64,000 nt of DNA from Mytilus californianus (lineage: Eukaryota; Mollusca; Bivalvia; Mytilida; Mytilidae), in NCBI RefSeq assembly GCF_021869535.1, contig NW_026262581.1, forward strand, positions 112,682,771 to 112,746,770, written 5' to 3'. Made by a program: the position numbers and the translations under genes. The notes under the pieces are model-generated. The model had not been told where the DNA came from. It ran no database searches and saw nothing but the letters and a program-made list of their open reading frames with translations. This document shows, piece by piece, positions 10,656-26,400 of the stretch (the stretch's first letter is position 1; every line of letters starts with the position of its first letter).

Positions 10656-11281
10656 CACAATACCTCTTGTGTTCCATTGCATTTTTCCAAGATAGTATGT
10701 TTTAGCATTTTTCAGATTTTTTAGTTTAAAAGATTTGCAGTTTTGATTTATATAATTTAGAGATTTAGTTTTACAAAAAAAGTTGAAATCTTCTGCAAGT
10801 ATCAAAATAGTCCAATAACTTAGCAAGTTGAGGTTACTGCAGAAATTAAGAAACTACCATTATCATCCATAGGTCCTTGAAAATGAGCACAAGACAAATT
10901 GACATATGCCAAAATGGAAATTTCAGATCTTTTATACAATATGTGAATAGTCTAGCTCTTCTAGCCTCTGAAATATTAAGCTTTATCAAATAAACTAACA
11001 CTGTTACCTCACTGCCAAATTAGCATACTAATATCTTGCCTATAGCAACATTTGTCACATTTCTTACAAAAAGCACCTACAACATCTCATCTACTGGTAA
11101 GGCAGAGAGTAGAACAGTTTATGTTTGTTTTTTTACATTGTCAAATTCAATGGTCAAGAATTCAAAAAAACCTGTAGCATAATTACTCTTTATATAACTA
11201 AATAGAATTCATCATCACAATTTCACGAAGAATGGCTGAAAACTACTCTATAGTGTGTATAATTACACCAAGCATATACAA

Positions 11282-11401
11282 TCACAACTGATTAAGTGGG
11301 GTGATTCCTAACAAGCTGAGTGCATGACACATAATTTGATGAGTGACCTTCAACAGATACAGTCTTGCATACATTGTAGGCAACAGGTGTTCTCTGTTTT
11401 C
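11282..11401 (-). CDS. DALRD3: DALRD3-like exon 13 (stop)
   Basis: Residues 573-611 and TGA at 11282-11284; ENREHLLPTMYARLYLLKVT and onward, ending in the typical LLGI.P hydrophobic C-terminus. Acceptor TTTTATTTCAG. No clear polyadenylation signal was found just downstream. Confidence 0.95.
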   Translation of the reverse strand, partial: ENREHLLPTMYARLYLLKVTHQIMCHALSLLGITPLNQL

Positions 11402-14400
11402 CTGAAATAAAAAGATAAGATTTTTTTAATATGTGTCAGCAACAGTTACATCTCTGATGACTTAGAATTTGTTTCACTGATGATATGGTGGATGAGACAG
11501 TCACTAACTATGTGTACCCAACAAAGGAACAATTGAGACAATAAACACTAATTTTTCATAAATACCAAGCATATTCTTCATGATTTTGATAATATCATAT
11601 CAATCATTTCTTTAATGTTAACAGATTTTCAGGGTTATTATCAGATAATGTTAAAATATATAACTATGATCAAATTTTAGTACAACTCTCTAATGGCTGT
11701 ATTTTTGTTACAGTGTCTTGAGTACAGATTGGTTATTGGCAGTGTACTTTTAACATGCAATCTACTTCATTTTAACTTTGGTGGATAGTTGTCTCATTGG
11801 CAATCATACCACATCTCCTTATTTTTATAGAAGACTTGGGGACAAAATAAATCAAATAACAAATTCAGTTTTTTAGTGTCATTGTGTTGTTGTCTCAATG
11901 ATCCAAATCCCACATCTCCTTCATATTGTAAACTTTATAAATCACAGACATGCAAGACATTATGATACAGTTAATATCTGTCAGGGACCATTCAGTGTTT
12001 GTACTTATCTAAAAATTGATGCATCAGGAGATTAGCCTATGATTAAATTTCTCTTAATTTCATACTGATTTTGTCTTATCTATATTACATTAATCTATTG
12101 TGTTTGTGTTCTACAATGAGTTTTTAAAAATTAAAATCTCCCTTCTTTTTTCAAGTTATTAAACAAGTCATCTTTGTGCATGTCTTTATTTCTTGACTAA
12201 CATTCATACCTTTTTACTCTAGTGACTTACCCCTAGAACATGTGTTCTGCTGTAGTATGAACTGAGATGCCTGCTTAAACTGACCAGAAAATTACACACC
12301 TACGAAGAATAAGTAAATTTAAAAGAATTTTTTTTTAAATGTAGTTATCTCCATTTTATAAATAGTGATTGTTTTTGAGCTCCTTAAAACAACATCTTCT
12401 CACACTCACTATCATTGTTGACATACAAAGTTCTTTGTGGTATATTTCTACAAGTGAATTTAAAAAGGATATAAGATGAAGTTGGCCAGGTAGTATTTAC
12501 ATTCCGGAATTTAGGTTGCTCTTTTGTGTACCCTACTTAAGTCAATGTATCTGAACAGTGTGATTGGACGAAAAATACAGTATCTACTGAACATACTTTC
12601 CCAAACTCAGGGATGAATCAGGTGTAGAAAAATATGAAATAATTTTACCTACAGGTGAAAATGAATTTTTAAGAATTTTTTTTAATTTTGTATTCACTGT
12701 ATAAAAGACCGAAAAGCACTAGTGGCCTTAGGTTTATAAAGATAGCAAAAAAAGTAATTGGTCATCATACATATTCAAATTAATTTCTGAATATTATAAT
12801 GAAAGTACTTCAGTAAACTGTGTATGTAGAATTTTGGGCAGTGTTCGAAAGTGGTGAAAATTCTAAAAAGGCCATCATTATCTCTATGGGCCAGGAAATA
12901 CTACCGTGCCACCTGAAAGAGTTACATCAGAAAAAAAGAAGCAGTTACTTGAAAAATTGACAGAAAATACTCAACTTGCTGAACCAGGTTGTCTGTAAGA
13001 GATAAGGTATTTTTTCCAATTGACACAATACCTCTTTTACGTATGAGTAAGAGTTGTTTTCAAATGAGAGAAAAAATTTTGTTTATTAATTATTGACAAA
13101 CATGCACTATAATTCAGATCTTTTAAAGTATCCTAATTATGAAACAATGAAACAAGCACAGCATGGAGTTACAGATTTAAACTGGAGCTTTGTCAATTGA
13201 ATAGAGTATAATCAACAATAAGACTGCCTTAAAATTCTTTTTACAAGGAAAGTCAAGATAATGCAGTAATAAGTCTTTATCAACAAGAGACAGATGGGCC
13301 TGTTCCATCCTTGTTGTTACTGAACAAGCTGTTTGGTCTCCAAAAGAAGTTAGAAATTTAAAATCCATATACGTTAAGTGTAATTGTGTAATATAGAAGC
13401 TAACTTTATGAACCAAAGTTTATTTATTTACTTTAAATTTTGTATTATCTTGTCTCAATCACTGGGGGCACTTTCAATTTTACTAACTTTCAATATTTCA
13501 TGAGGTAACTCTTAAACTACAAGTTTTTTAAGGCTTTAAGTATTGTAACAAAAGTAGAAGGGTAATTGGTCAAAGCAAACTTTAATTATCATCTAAAATA
13601 CATCTATTTAGATTGAACATATAACCAGATGGAAAGAAAAATCAAAAACTTTTTGTTTTCATTTTTTTTTGCCACGAACCATAAAAAGATTAAATGCCTA
13701 TCATTACCTTATGACAGTGAATTTTAGAAATTATACTGTCTTCAGGTATGAACTGCTCTGTTGTTTCTGCTATCAGCTCTCCATAAATAAAGATGTAATT
13801 GTAAAGTAATTCCCATTCATCCTAAAATACATAACCATTTGATAAGTTGACAAACTTCAAAACTGAACCCCCCCACAAAAAAACAACAACATGAAAATGA
13901 CTCTTAAATTCCAGCATAGTCAGGGGTAGGAGTTATCTCACCAACATTATCTTGATCATTTACAGGGTTGGTTAAGCAGCTCAAAACTAAAAATTCTTCA
14001 AAGTAATAAGGGAAACATTGTATTCAACATAACATAAACTAATAGTTATTTTAATACAAACCTCCTCTCTAAGTGTTGAAAAGTCTAGACTATTAATCTC
14101 TGGTAGTGGTGGATATATACCTGGAACATTACAAAACAAAATAATCAAATACTGATGGATACATTAAACAGCTGTAGTCTATTAATGATTTTATGTGCTT
14201 GTATTTCCTATAGAGCCATGGATAAAACAATTTTCAAGATGATGAACATTATTAGCAACATATATATACATTTTCATGAAATCTATAGAGAACTGTGAGT
14301 GTGATATGCTTAAAAGGCAACTTTTAATATAATTTATATCAGCAAGGGGATAACTCTATTTAAATTATCAATCAGTACTGGTTTTTGAACTAGGCCCAAA

Positions 14401-17400
14401 TATTGTTATCAATCTCATACCAAGTCCACAAAAGTTGTAAATCTTTACTTAAGTGTGAGCTTTTACAAGGCTATTTTTTTATACATTTTGTATTTCCAAG
14501 GGCATAACTCTCAGAAGACAAAATTGACCAAAACTGGTTTTTGAACTGAAACAAAGTATTGTTGATATAAAACACTTTCAATATTTCAATTAAAATCCAT
14601 CGGGAACTGTACAGATGAACGTACTTACAAGGTGGATGCATGCCCTGCACGTCCAAAGGGTTGGGCATGATAAAAATTTTCACTTAGGCTAGTCGTATTT
14701 CAACATTTGTGCACTTTTTTTATTAATGTTTAGATACTAAATCCCCACCAACAGAACAATTAACATGATTATATTATGTATGGAAAAAACAGTTGAGGAA
14801 GGTTTGATGAATATAAAAAAAGATGAACATACCTTTTGAAACATTTTCTTCAAAATGTTTAAATAATGTAGCCAATCTAGCACAGTTGTACATAACAAAT
14901 GCCCCTGATCTGTTATCTATGCCTCCTCCAAATTCTTGGCCTTGTGATAAATCTAACTTCAACTGTGGAATATTTAATACATGTGAAACTAGACTCAGAT
15001 TAAAGCATTGGTTCATAATTCTGCTTAAATTATCAAGTTATAATATTCTCATAATTCTGTAATCAGTTTTGTGAACCAGATTGAAAATCAAGAGGTCTCA
15101 AGGAGATCTACTGGTATTGCAAAAGAATAATCCTGGCTATACATGTCTTGGAAAGATAAAATTTTCCTTATCATTACCTTTATTTACCAATGACACAATG
15201 TTGCATCAATAAACAAAACACACAATCATGAAACGAAATTATGGAAGGATAACCTCATCACAATTTTATTAAAAACTGATCACTGACTTGATTTACATAC
15301 TACATGTACTATTTGTTTAAGAGTTGTCAAATATCCAATATACAATTTCAATGTAAAATCTTGTGAAAGTATAAAACTTTTGGCAACTAATAAAAATTGT
15401 AGCTAAAAGTAATCAAATAAACCTCAATTTTAAGGTAGTCAAATTTTTAACAATCAAAATGACAAATTTGCATATAGACCTCACCAGAAATTCCAGAAAT
15501 TCATTTCCTGAAGAATTAATTTTACTCTAAACTTATAATTTGAATCAGGTTATTTCCATTGTCGGGAAGTAGAACTGCTTCGAAACAATGAAGCTCAATG
15601 AGGAGTCAATGATTAGGGGTTTACAAACCATATTGGTTTAAAGATAATCTTTGGTTTATATAAATATGAAAATAATTAATGTTTTTTTGCAATTCAACAA
15701 ACGTCATTAAACTCAATCATAAAGCTTAAAATGTTTGTAAATAAAAGAAACATTTAACTAATTTTAGTAACAGTGAAATCATGTAACACAGCTATGCTTA
15801 TTTGAATATACATACATACCACATTTTTGTGACTAGACATAAGAAATTCAAATTTTAAACTGGCCATTGTCAATCTGAAAATAGTATTTTCCCATTTAGG
15901 TCCTATAAAATAAAAAACATTATAAACCAAATTTAGCATCATAAGTAAAAAATTTATATGTAATACACAATTGCAATAAAATAGTGTTATTTTACTAGTC
16001 ATACCTTGAGATTGATCAATTCTTTTTTAAACAAATTACAAAGCCTAACAAATGTATTCTTTACCCCTTCAGTTTATAAGATATCAGGATGTAGTCATAA
16101 ATCAGGATCTCCCTATGATAATACGATAAACCAACTTCATGTACAGTATTTCAAAAGAAAAAGGTTACCGATCATATTAGAATAAAACTGTGAAATATCA
16201 ATCTCCAAAAAAATTGAACCATGTGCAGCAGTAAAATGTCAGGTGATTTTATTGATGCCATAACTCACTTTGGTAATACATGTTTTTAAAACATACCTTT
16301 GACTTTGTCTCCGTACTTCATAACAGAAGCATCTTTCATCTGTTCAAATCTTGTTCTAAAACGTATATTGAAATCATGCAATATAATTCTGTAATAAGTT
16401 TGGTTGTATCCTTTCTTATTAAGTTTTAAAGTTATTGTAACATATTTTCTTTAACTGTGTATTTTCACTAAAATGGTTTTGTAAACAGGATACCATGAAT
16501 ACATTACAATCCAGAGTTCAAAAGTATTGACTTTTCCCAGCTGGCTATCTAGTACATTTACACAAAATAATTTCTCCATTTAATTAATCAAATTTGAATT
16601 TTCCACTTGAAAGTATTGGTAAACATGTGTATGATTTCTTTTGTAACTGCTGGAAATAAATAAAACTATCAAATATACAACAAGGGATGTAAAACTCACT
16701 GTATAAATTCTTCTGCTGTCAAAGCTTTATAATGACTGCTCCCTTGCCTACTGGAAACTAAACCATAGTTAATATGAATCTGTAAGTAACAATATATCAC
16801 TGTTGGTTACTAGTATATACAAAAAGCTTTTTGTTTAAAAAATTTTTTTTTTTCTCATTTATGAATTTGGTGGTGACAATTAATCTATGATGGGCATTAC
16901 TAAAATCATTCATGACCTCTCTGGACTTGGGGCAGTTTTGAGATTGACATATGGGATGAACTAACTGCAAACTTGTCTATCAATGAAACTCTTGTGCTGG
17001 TCCTGAAGATTAATACAATAAACAGAAATTTTTAATTCTAACAAATACATAGCATATTCATCAAATGCAAAAGCATTGATATACAATAATTCATAAAGTG
17101 TAAAATATAGCCCTCATGGGATGATCCTAATGCGAGGGTAAAATAACATAATGAATAATGCAAGAAAATTCTCTCTCACAATCTTAATACCTGGCTAATA
17201 TTTTGTTCTCCAAATAATGCTCTCCATAACAGATCAACTTTCTGCTGGTGGTAAAATCTTCTCTCTGAATTTAAATGCACTACAATAACACTACCATTGG
17301 TCTATAAAATAAAATGCATTAACAATATTGCAATATACTGTGGATTCATTTATTTTCGTGGGTTGATGAAAACTTGTATTTTCGTGGATATTTAATTTAA

Positions 17401-20400
17401 TGGTTTTGTCAAAGTTTGCATACAATCTTATGGGAAATTTGTAATTCGTTGAACCTTTAAATACGTGATTCACCTGTACCCTTGAAATCCACTAAAATTA
17501 GTATCCAACCAAAAATGATGAACCTACAATAGTTTGGAAATTAAAAAAAACTTATAAATAGGAGTTTAAATTTTATAAAAACAAATTACATTAACTTTTT
17601 CATGTGTCTTTTTCCCTTTATCTCCCATTTCATCCAGTTATAATTGTAGTACTCATTAATAAAGAAGATCACAATCTTGTAGTACTGACATTTCTGTTAA
17701 AATTGCGGCCGTAAGAATGGGCTGGCTATAAAATTTGAAAAGTGACCTTTAAATGGAAAGAAGAATTCTGTACAAGAGTTTTGCTTTCTGTGCAAGTAAT
17801 TTGTAAGATAACCAACGAAGCAAATGACACATATTGCATGTTCCCAAGTCTAGGATAAAACTATTTGATCGACACTTCAGATGATTGAGTCTTTATTAAT
17901 TCAAACTGATTTTTAAAAAGTTTAATTGACTGGCTGATCCATAACCATGACAACACAGCTTGCTTGAGACATTATTTTAAGAATAGTAACAAATCATGTT
18001 TTTTATGTATAGTACCAACATTTATATAATTGAGAAGTACTACATGTTTTTTTTATTAGCTGTTATTTTCTTCGAACTAGCTGTCAGCAACTGTGAGTAC
18101 GCTAAGTGTCTTTTTTGTTGTGGGAATGTATAACTACCCTGCCACATCTGGTCTGTGTTTTTGTTATACATGTATGTTTTCTGCTTTGAATCAATCTGAT
18201 GAGTTAAGCCTTTTTCAACTGATTTTTATAGCTTGTTCTTATGTTGTACTTTTACACCACTGTCCTAGGTTAGGGGAGGGTTTGGCATTTTCAGACACAT
18301 TGAATTATCTACTAACCCGTAAATGCTTTTACTAAACACTAAACACTTAAAATCATATAAGCAAATACATGGAATTTAAACAGATAGCACAACTACTATG
18401 TGCCATGTAAAATATATATCCACCCATTTTGCCACTTACTACAAATCACAGGGGCAGCCACAAATTGAATTTAAAAATGCAGACATGGATGTTATATGAA
18501 TATAAAAACTTCTCATCAAAATCAAACTAAAACTAAAGTGGCATGCATATACATGTATGATAATAAATCACACATGATAGCTCACTTGATAGATCAGTCT
18601 TGATCTAAAATAGCACTAAATTAAGATATACAGTTGCAGAGGTAAATCAATGTACCCTTGTCTCAACAGCTGGGTATAGCTTTGGTAATTGGTGTAAAAG
18701 AAATCTTGATAAATTGATAATTTATGTTGTGCAGCATTATACCTGTGTTGTATTTTCCTGAAGATGAATAACTTCACTCATTATATCTGTACAAGTGTCA
18801 TCTTTACCAGAAACTGAAATAAATAATGACAGATGAATAAATCTAACAGCATATCAGTCACAGGTTACATTTGTTATAGATTATTATATGGCATTTATCT
18901 ATATATAAGCCTTAGACTTCCTTGCCAACCCTAAGCAGACATCGATACCTGCTCCTCCTGGGACAAAGGTTGATACAAGGTACACAATAGATGATTACAT
19001 ATAATATAACTATCTGCAAACAATCCAAGATTTTTATGCCTCAGTTCTTATGATTATTGTTGTTTTTTTTAGTGTTGTTGTGTTGCTGTCCCATTGACAT
19101 ATATGGTATACCTCAAATCTACTTTTATTCAGATGATCAATTAACTTTTACTACTTGTAGATTCACTTGAAGCTTAAAATTTTCTCTGTTTGTCTTTGCT
19201 GGATTTTGTCAGTACCATATCTGCTTGGACCCAATTTCATTAAATTTCTGTTATTTCTAATACACACAATATGAGAAAAATCCTGGTATTTCATTGTTCA
19301 CATCTAAATTAAAAGTGTATTTACAAAAGATTAAACATTAACTAAACTCAAAGATGGAAAAAATATCTTTATTATATTCCGATATTAAATCTAAAATTAT
19401 ACCTGACGGAGTCATAACCTTTAAACTTTTCTCATATCTTCCTTTCCCTATTCCTAGGTTTAACTCCTTTATACATAAATCAAAATCAACAGAAATGTCA
19501 TCATTCTCTGGACCATCAGATAAAACTCTCTTTTCTTCATTCCATCCTAAGCATCTACAAATGGAAGTATAACTGGATCTTGTTTCACTTTGATCAGACA
19601 ATGAGTCACATGGCACAATTTCACTATCAATTTGACCAGTCAGAGACTTACTTTCACTTTTGGTTTCTGGTGATTTACTGTTTTTAACTATTTCTTTATG
19701 TATCAGATAACGATTATTTTGAAAATGGTATTTTTTTAAGACATCTGAAAATCTTCTTTCTGTAGATGGTTTGTCTGTAAACACTTTTTCTGTTTCTAGT
19801 CCAACATTCTCAAATATCATTTTTCTGTCTCCAGACACTAACTGAGGTATGAATGATACTTGATATCTGAAAAATAAAAGTAATTAAAAACTAAATATTA
19901 ATCAATGACCAAATCAATTTGATAACTATAAGATAAGAAATGAGTGCATACATGTACAACTTTTGTTTTCAAAGGTCAAAAAGTATAAATCAAACCAGTA
20001 TGGTTCAAAAGATTAACAGTTACAATGTTAATTACCAGTATGGTTCAAAAGATTAACAGTTACAATGTTGATTACCAGTATGGTTCAAAAGATTAACAGT
20101 TACAATGTTAATTAACAGATAAATAAAAGCCCAAGGTTCCTAGGAGCCTGAATAGCTCATCTGAGTGCATTCAATTGAAATCAAGGCAAATAAATAGATG
20201 TACCAGTTAGTTTTTCTACAGTGTCAAAATCACATTACGGATTTACCTAGAAATCTGAATGTAAAAAATTTATTTACAAAATCATCCAAACCCCCACTTC
20301 CCCAAAATAAAAAAGCACTCCTCTAGGCTGCCAACACAATAATTACAAGCGAAGAAATGATTTGAAAATATTATTTAAAAAAAAATATAAGGAGATGAGG

Positions 20401-23400
20401 TATGATTGCCAATGAGACAACTATCCACCAAAGTTCAAATAAAGTGGATGCAAGCTTGCAATTATAGACAACCGTACGGCCTTCAACAATGAGAACAACC
20501 CATACCGTACAGTCGGCTATATAACGCCCGACATGAAAAATATGACACAATTCAATTGAGAAAACTAACGGCCTAATTTATAACAAAACAATTCACGAAA
20601 AACAAATATGACAGACATGAATCAATAACAACCACTGAACTACAGGTTTTTGATTTGTTTATCATTTTTTCTGTATACAGTATCTTTCTATCCATTATTG
20701 TTCTCAAGATAATATCAAAACCAGTACAATTTAAGAAAAAAACAACACAATTGCACAATAAAGTCAATAATTCCTATAAGGATTCAATTGATGATTTCAG
20801 TCATAATGTTTTTTGTGGATCTTGTTTTCACTATTGCTGATCATTCTTCCTCCATGCATTTACAGTAAACATATATATTTGTCTATCTTTGATTGTTTTC
20901 AAGATAAAAACCTAAAATTTTAACTCTTGTCCTATTAGTAGTGCTTATGGGTGTAACCATTTCAGCATTGTTGTAGCATAAGTTACATATCAATAATTCA
21001 AGGGCAATAACTCCTGTAAGTTGTCATTTGACGGTTCTAGTCATTTTTCATTTTATGTTTATTGAACACGGATATTGCAGATCTTTATTGTTATTTAAGT
21101 GTCTGTTTATCTATTATACATTTAAATTTGGGTAAAAGTTCATCAGTTAAAGGTAACAACTCCTATAGAGAGTTAATAGGTGGTTTGAGTGAAATTGGCA
21201 TTTTTGTAATCTATCTTGTATAAAATATCTGTATTTCTTTTATAGATTTTCAAGATAATAGTCAAAAATGCAAAACATGGGTAAAATAGTCTTTTTAGGT
21301 GGTTTTGGTCAATTGAAAATAATTTCTGTATCAGAAAATCTGTCAAATTATTAAAACTATTTCAACTTGAATACTAATCAATAAGTTCAAGCATCATACA
21401 TGTATGTAACCATTAAAATCTATTCTAAATCAGCAAAAGTCGTTTTCCTACATGTATGGTAAGTAAATCACTTTATAACACCAAATTTTTAATTTATAAA
21501 TGCTACATGTACTCTACTTGTTTGGACTTCATCTCTTTGCTTAAACTGAAAATGCAATTGTTTAAAATTGATAGTAAAAACTCATTTGCCAGGAAAGTCT
21601 TTTATATTAATTTCACAACTCCTGTAATAACCTGTGATATTTAATATTATTTGGTTTTGCTCCATACCTGGGTTATAAATGAATAAAAGTTTTGTAAAAT
21701 ATTGACATCATTTGACATCTGAAGTATTCCTTGTTATTTATAACTAATATTGCTGATATTTGCCTACTGACAACAAATTATAAAATATGGTAAATTATAG
21801 ATCAAACTTAAAATATATATGTGTCCCAAAGAAGAGTTAACTTCAAAGATGTTAACAAAGAATGGTTGTGAAATGTGAAGTTATGTGTGAAGAAAACAAC
21901 ACTTTAAAATATCATTATGTGATTAGAAAAAACACCAGGATAAAAATTACAAGTCAATTAATATGTTCACTCTATTAATAATAAACATCTTACCCACTGC
22001 AAAACAGTAAGTGACTAACATGTTGTAACAGTATTGCACATCTTAAATCATCTATTGTCTGTTTTTCATTAACTTGTAACCCAACATTTAATAAAACTTG
22101 TCTTTTATCATCACTTTCAGATCTTCTTGACAAGAAATCACTATTCAATACTGCTGATAAAACATTTCTGTACAGTGTCTCTCGGTGATAATGGAATGCC
22201 AGAAAGCAATAGGTAGGGGAGGTCACTTTCGATACCTTCCATTTTTGTTCAGATAGTATCTGAAGAAGTTCATCTTTTATTGCCTGTTTTTCCTGAAAAA
22301 ATAATGAAAATTATGGCATCAATACAAAGGTAAAGGGCATTCCACAAAAAAGTCTATTCAAATACACATAAAATTCATTCATATATCAAATAGCTGATTT
22401 AGCTATCAGATGAGAAGCACATGGTTATTAACCTACAATTACTGTGGATTCATTATGTATTCGTTGGATACCAATTTATGTGGATTTCGTGGATAATGGT
22501 AAACCACAATTAAATGTTCAACGAAGTACAAATTTACTATAGGTTTGTATGCTGATTTTGCCAAAACCACAAAATCAAATATCTATGAAACTACAACTTT
22601 TCTTTATTCCACAAAAATTAATATTGGTATCCATTAAAAAATAAATGAATCCATACTTTGCCCTTTTTTGCAGTATATTTTTAGTAGAAGAAATATTACA
22701 TGTTATATTTGTGCAAAAAGAACCCTTGAATCAACAACAGTTATTTTTCATGTTTTTGGGTTTATGAAATTTTGCATTATCAAATAAACCTAAAAAATTG
22801 CCTGAGAGTTTTTAAAGCTCACCTACTAGTCCATTAAGAACAGAAATGTACGTTATCTCTGTATTAATGACAGTGGTTCAGTGATTCCCTAAATTATCAA
22901 CCCACAAATAATTTTTCCCACAAAATCCGCCTCTGAATGAATAAACAAGAGTGCACACGCTGAAATGTCTCACCTGCTTTACTTATCATGATTGAAGTTA
23001 TGTTGACAGTCTCCTATATATGAAGGTTTTACTACAAAAAATGAAAACAACACTTTCATGCGTCCGAAGTGCTTTTCTGGATTTACCTTCTTCTAACAGG
23101 AACGCTGAATGCCGAATATTTGAAAGCCATGGATGTTTAAGAACTGAAGCAATTGTAGGTCTATATACAAGTATCATATACATTTTTTTTTGTACACTTA
23201 ACATTATATCAATAATGCATAAACATGAGTTCAAGGTCAGATGAACCATGCAAGACATACATGTACACCTTATAATCAATCCATACACCAAATTTAATGG
23301 CCCTATTATTTACATGTTTAATATCTGTGAAACCACAAAAATTAATAAAATTTACAAGTTAATGCCATCCAGAACTAATAGGTAGATTTTCATCCAGATT

Positions 23401-26400
23401 GTTGAAAAATTAAGGGCGGGTTGGAGGATTTTATTTTTAATTTCCTCAGAAATCCTTTTGTAGTGTGTTCTTCATATGCAAGGGTAATAATAGCATATAT
23501 CATGTATATACAAATGTATAAGGAATTCTACATAATTTTTCAAATTCTTAAATAGACATTCTGATTTGCAACCACTGTTCTACATGAAACCTATTTTCAG
23601 TAAATAGAAAAAACATGGAGAATTGCTCTCTTTTAGACTACCTACATCAAATTTATTTTGCTTTCTAAGCTATGATTTATAGTGCCCATAAAATGAAGCA
23701 TATGCATTGGTATGCAACACAAATATTATGAGTACAGAGTGAAATGAAAACTCAATCTGTGTTGAAAATACTAGGATTGATGCTTTAAAGATTCTTATGC
23801 AAGGTGCAAATATAATTACAATGTAAAACATGAACTTAACTAAAAAAAATAAGTTGTTTAATGACTCTATTGAGTGGCTGAGGACAGATGGTGTTTGCTA
23901 TATGTCAACAAAAAAAGACAGCCTTGGGGTAAATCTAAGGCTTTCATGTCGATCCAGCCCCCAAGTCGATCCTGCCCAAGAAGATTTGGCCCGCATTTAA
24001 AGACGATCTGGCCCCAATTTAAAAAATATTTAACAAAGAATAAAAATGATATATTTCTAACATGTAGTTCATAAATATTAATGAATTGTATGAACAATAA
24101 CAAATATTGGGTATGTAAAATTATGATGAAATAATTGGGGAATGTGTCCATGGGACACATATGATGCCCCCGCTTGCATATGTTATAAAGGGACATAACT
24201 CAAGAATGGGAAAAGTGACAATACCAAAATTCATACTTGATCTGAGTTTTGTGGTAATAAGCATTTTGTATAAGTTTCATAACATTTGGTTGAGGCAAAC
24301 TTAAGTAAGATAACGGAAATGAAAAAATTCAACAATTTTTCCATTTGTAAAGGGGCATAACTCTAGAACAGTAAAAGTGACGCCACCCAAATTCAAACTT
24401 GATCTGTGTTTTGTGGTAATAAGCATTGTGTATAATATTCATAACATTTGTTTGAGGCAAACTTAAGTAAGAGAACGGAAACAAAAAATTCAGCAATTTT
24501 TCCATTTGTAAAGGGGTATAACTCTAGAAAGGTGAAAGTGAAGCCACCCAAATTCAAACTTGATCTGTGATTTGTGGTAATAAGCATTGTGTATAACTTT
24601 CAAAATATTTGGTTGAGGCAAACTAAAGTTAGAGAATGGAAACCAATTTCGGGTAAAACTTAGTGCCCCCTCTGCTACAGTGGGGGCATAAAAACATATA
24701 TTACAGAAGTAAGTGCAATCATTAGTCGACATTAATCTGCAATTTTTCTTATGACTTTGATTTGAATAATCTTTTCAACTGGTGTAATAACAATTGGTTA
24801 ATAAATACAAGCTGATCCCCAAGCTAATGCACAAAAACTTTTTCTTTAAAAGTCAAAACCAAATTACACGGTTTTCTTATAATTAACATTTGTGACATAC
24901 CTTGACACCGCCTATTACTCGTAACCCAAATATATTATGCCCTTCCAGTAATCAATCTCTTTTCTTGGAAGATAGTGCTGTCTTAATAGACATGATAAAG
25001 CAACAGAATATCGACTTGTGGTATTTTGGTTAAATTACTTGAGAATGTGAAAACTGAAATTTGCAACGGGCAGATTTGAATGAAACTAAATTATTAGCAT
25101 GTTTCCAGTAACGGAAATGAACAAAATCATATATAAAATCATAAACGTTTAATCAAAGCTCTGTAAGCGCTATAGGCAGTTAACCAAAAACCAAGGCAAA
25201 CGTAATTATGAAAACTGGCAGTGTTGCTTCATTTTTTTAAAAAGATTTTAAAGAACAAACATTAAACATTCGTATATTGTACATGTATGTTTATTTAATG
25301 AACTGATTATTAAGGCAAATTAATTAATATTTTATCAAGGTTTTCAAAAGCAATGCATATATCAATGTATATTTTTAATGATGAGTTTGCAGTGGTACAA
25401 GTTCGCAATGATTGCAGTTGTTCTAGTTGGTAGTTAACGTTGGTACCAGTTGACTTTTAGTGGTACAAGGTGATGTAGTACGAGTTTGTAATAGTATGAA
25501 TGGACTTGCTTCCCTGGCGTTTGGGTTCTACAGTACAAAAGTTATGAGACACAAATCAGCCAAGGGTTTACTACTAAAGGGATCAAAGGTGAGGTCTGAT
25601 TGACCTGTCCATAGTAAATGTAAATGATCCTTACCTTCACCAAGTCCATGATGTCACTCCATCCCAAGTTTGGAGTAAAATGACAGGTGATTATAAAACA
25701 GTTGGTCAAACATTCTTGGGCTTTACACTGCTTTGTAAGTTTTATATGTTTTCTTTAAAATGAGCCATAAATGAAAATTTTTATAGATATAGGAAGATGT
25801 GGTATGAGTGCCAATGAGACAACTTTCCATCCATCCATAGGCCCAGAAATAATTCAAAAAATAAGTAAAGTAAAATTCAATTAACCTAGACTTATTTTGG
25901 CATCAATTAAATTTTATAATAAACAAGAAATAATTGTAACAGGATGCTGTTACGAAGTCTTCCAAACAGAGCTCCCATAATTCGTCATTCCCATGGTCGC
26001 CTGACATTGGGCAAAGTCCAGTACAAATTGGTTAGGTCTAGTAAAGTGATGTGCATATGTGATCCCTAGGGGATTGACCCTGCATGTCATTCAAATCTTC
26101 TTGAAATGACAAACAGGAATAAATATGGTTTAGGGTTGGGTATCTCAATGTTTACAAGTTCTCAAAAAGGGGGGGGGGGAGTGATCCCCAGGGCACTTAC
26201 CCTTTATTTCATTTGATTTAGTTTATTGTCCCGTACAAGAATACATATGGTTTCGGGGTTGGGATCTCAACCGTTTATAAGTTTTAAAAAATAAGGGGGG
26301 TGGGGGTGACCCCCGTGGACTCCCCCTATATTTCATTTGATTTGTTTTATTGTCCCATAAATGAATATATATGGTTTAGGGGTGGGGATCTCAACCGTTT

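Noticed and set aside
13177-13416. 79-codon minus-strand frame within the DALRD3-like gene
   Set aside because: It lacks a matching phase and family similarity. The true exon for this part of the DALR domain is at 12231-12299.
19354-19572. 72-codon plus-strand frame
   Set aside because: Antisense shadow of DALRD3-like exon 3.
22998-23291. Minus-strand frame with RPTIASVLKHPWL, like the end of a protein kinase domain
   Set aside because: It lies inside a fragment of a dispersed repeat, the plus strand is equally open, and no other kinase motif is found upstream. The resemblance covers about 13 residues and is probably chance.
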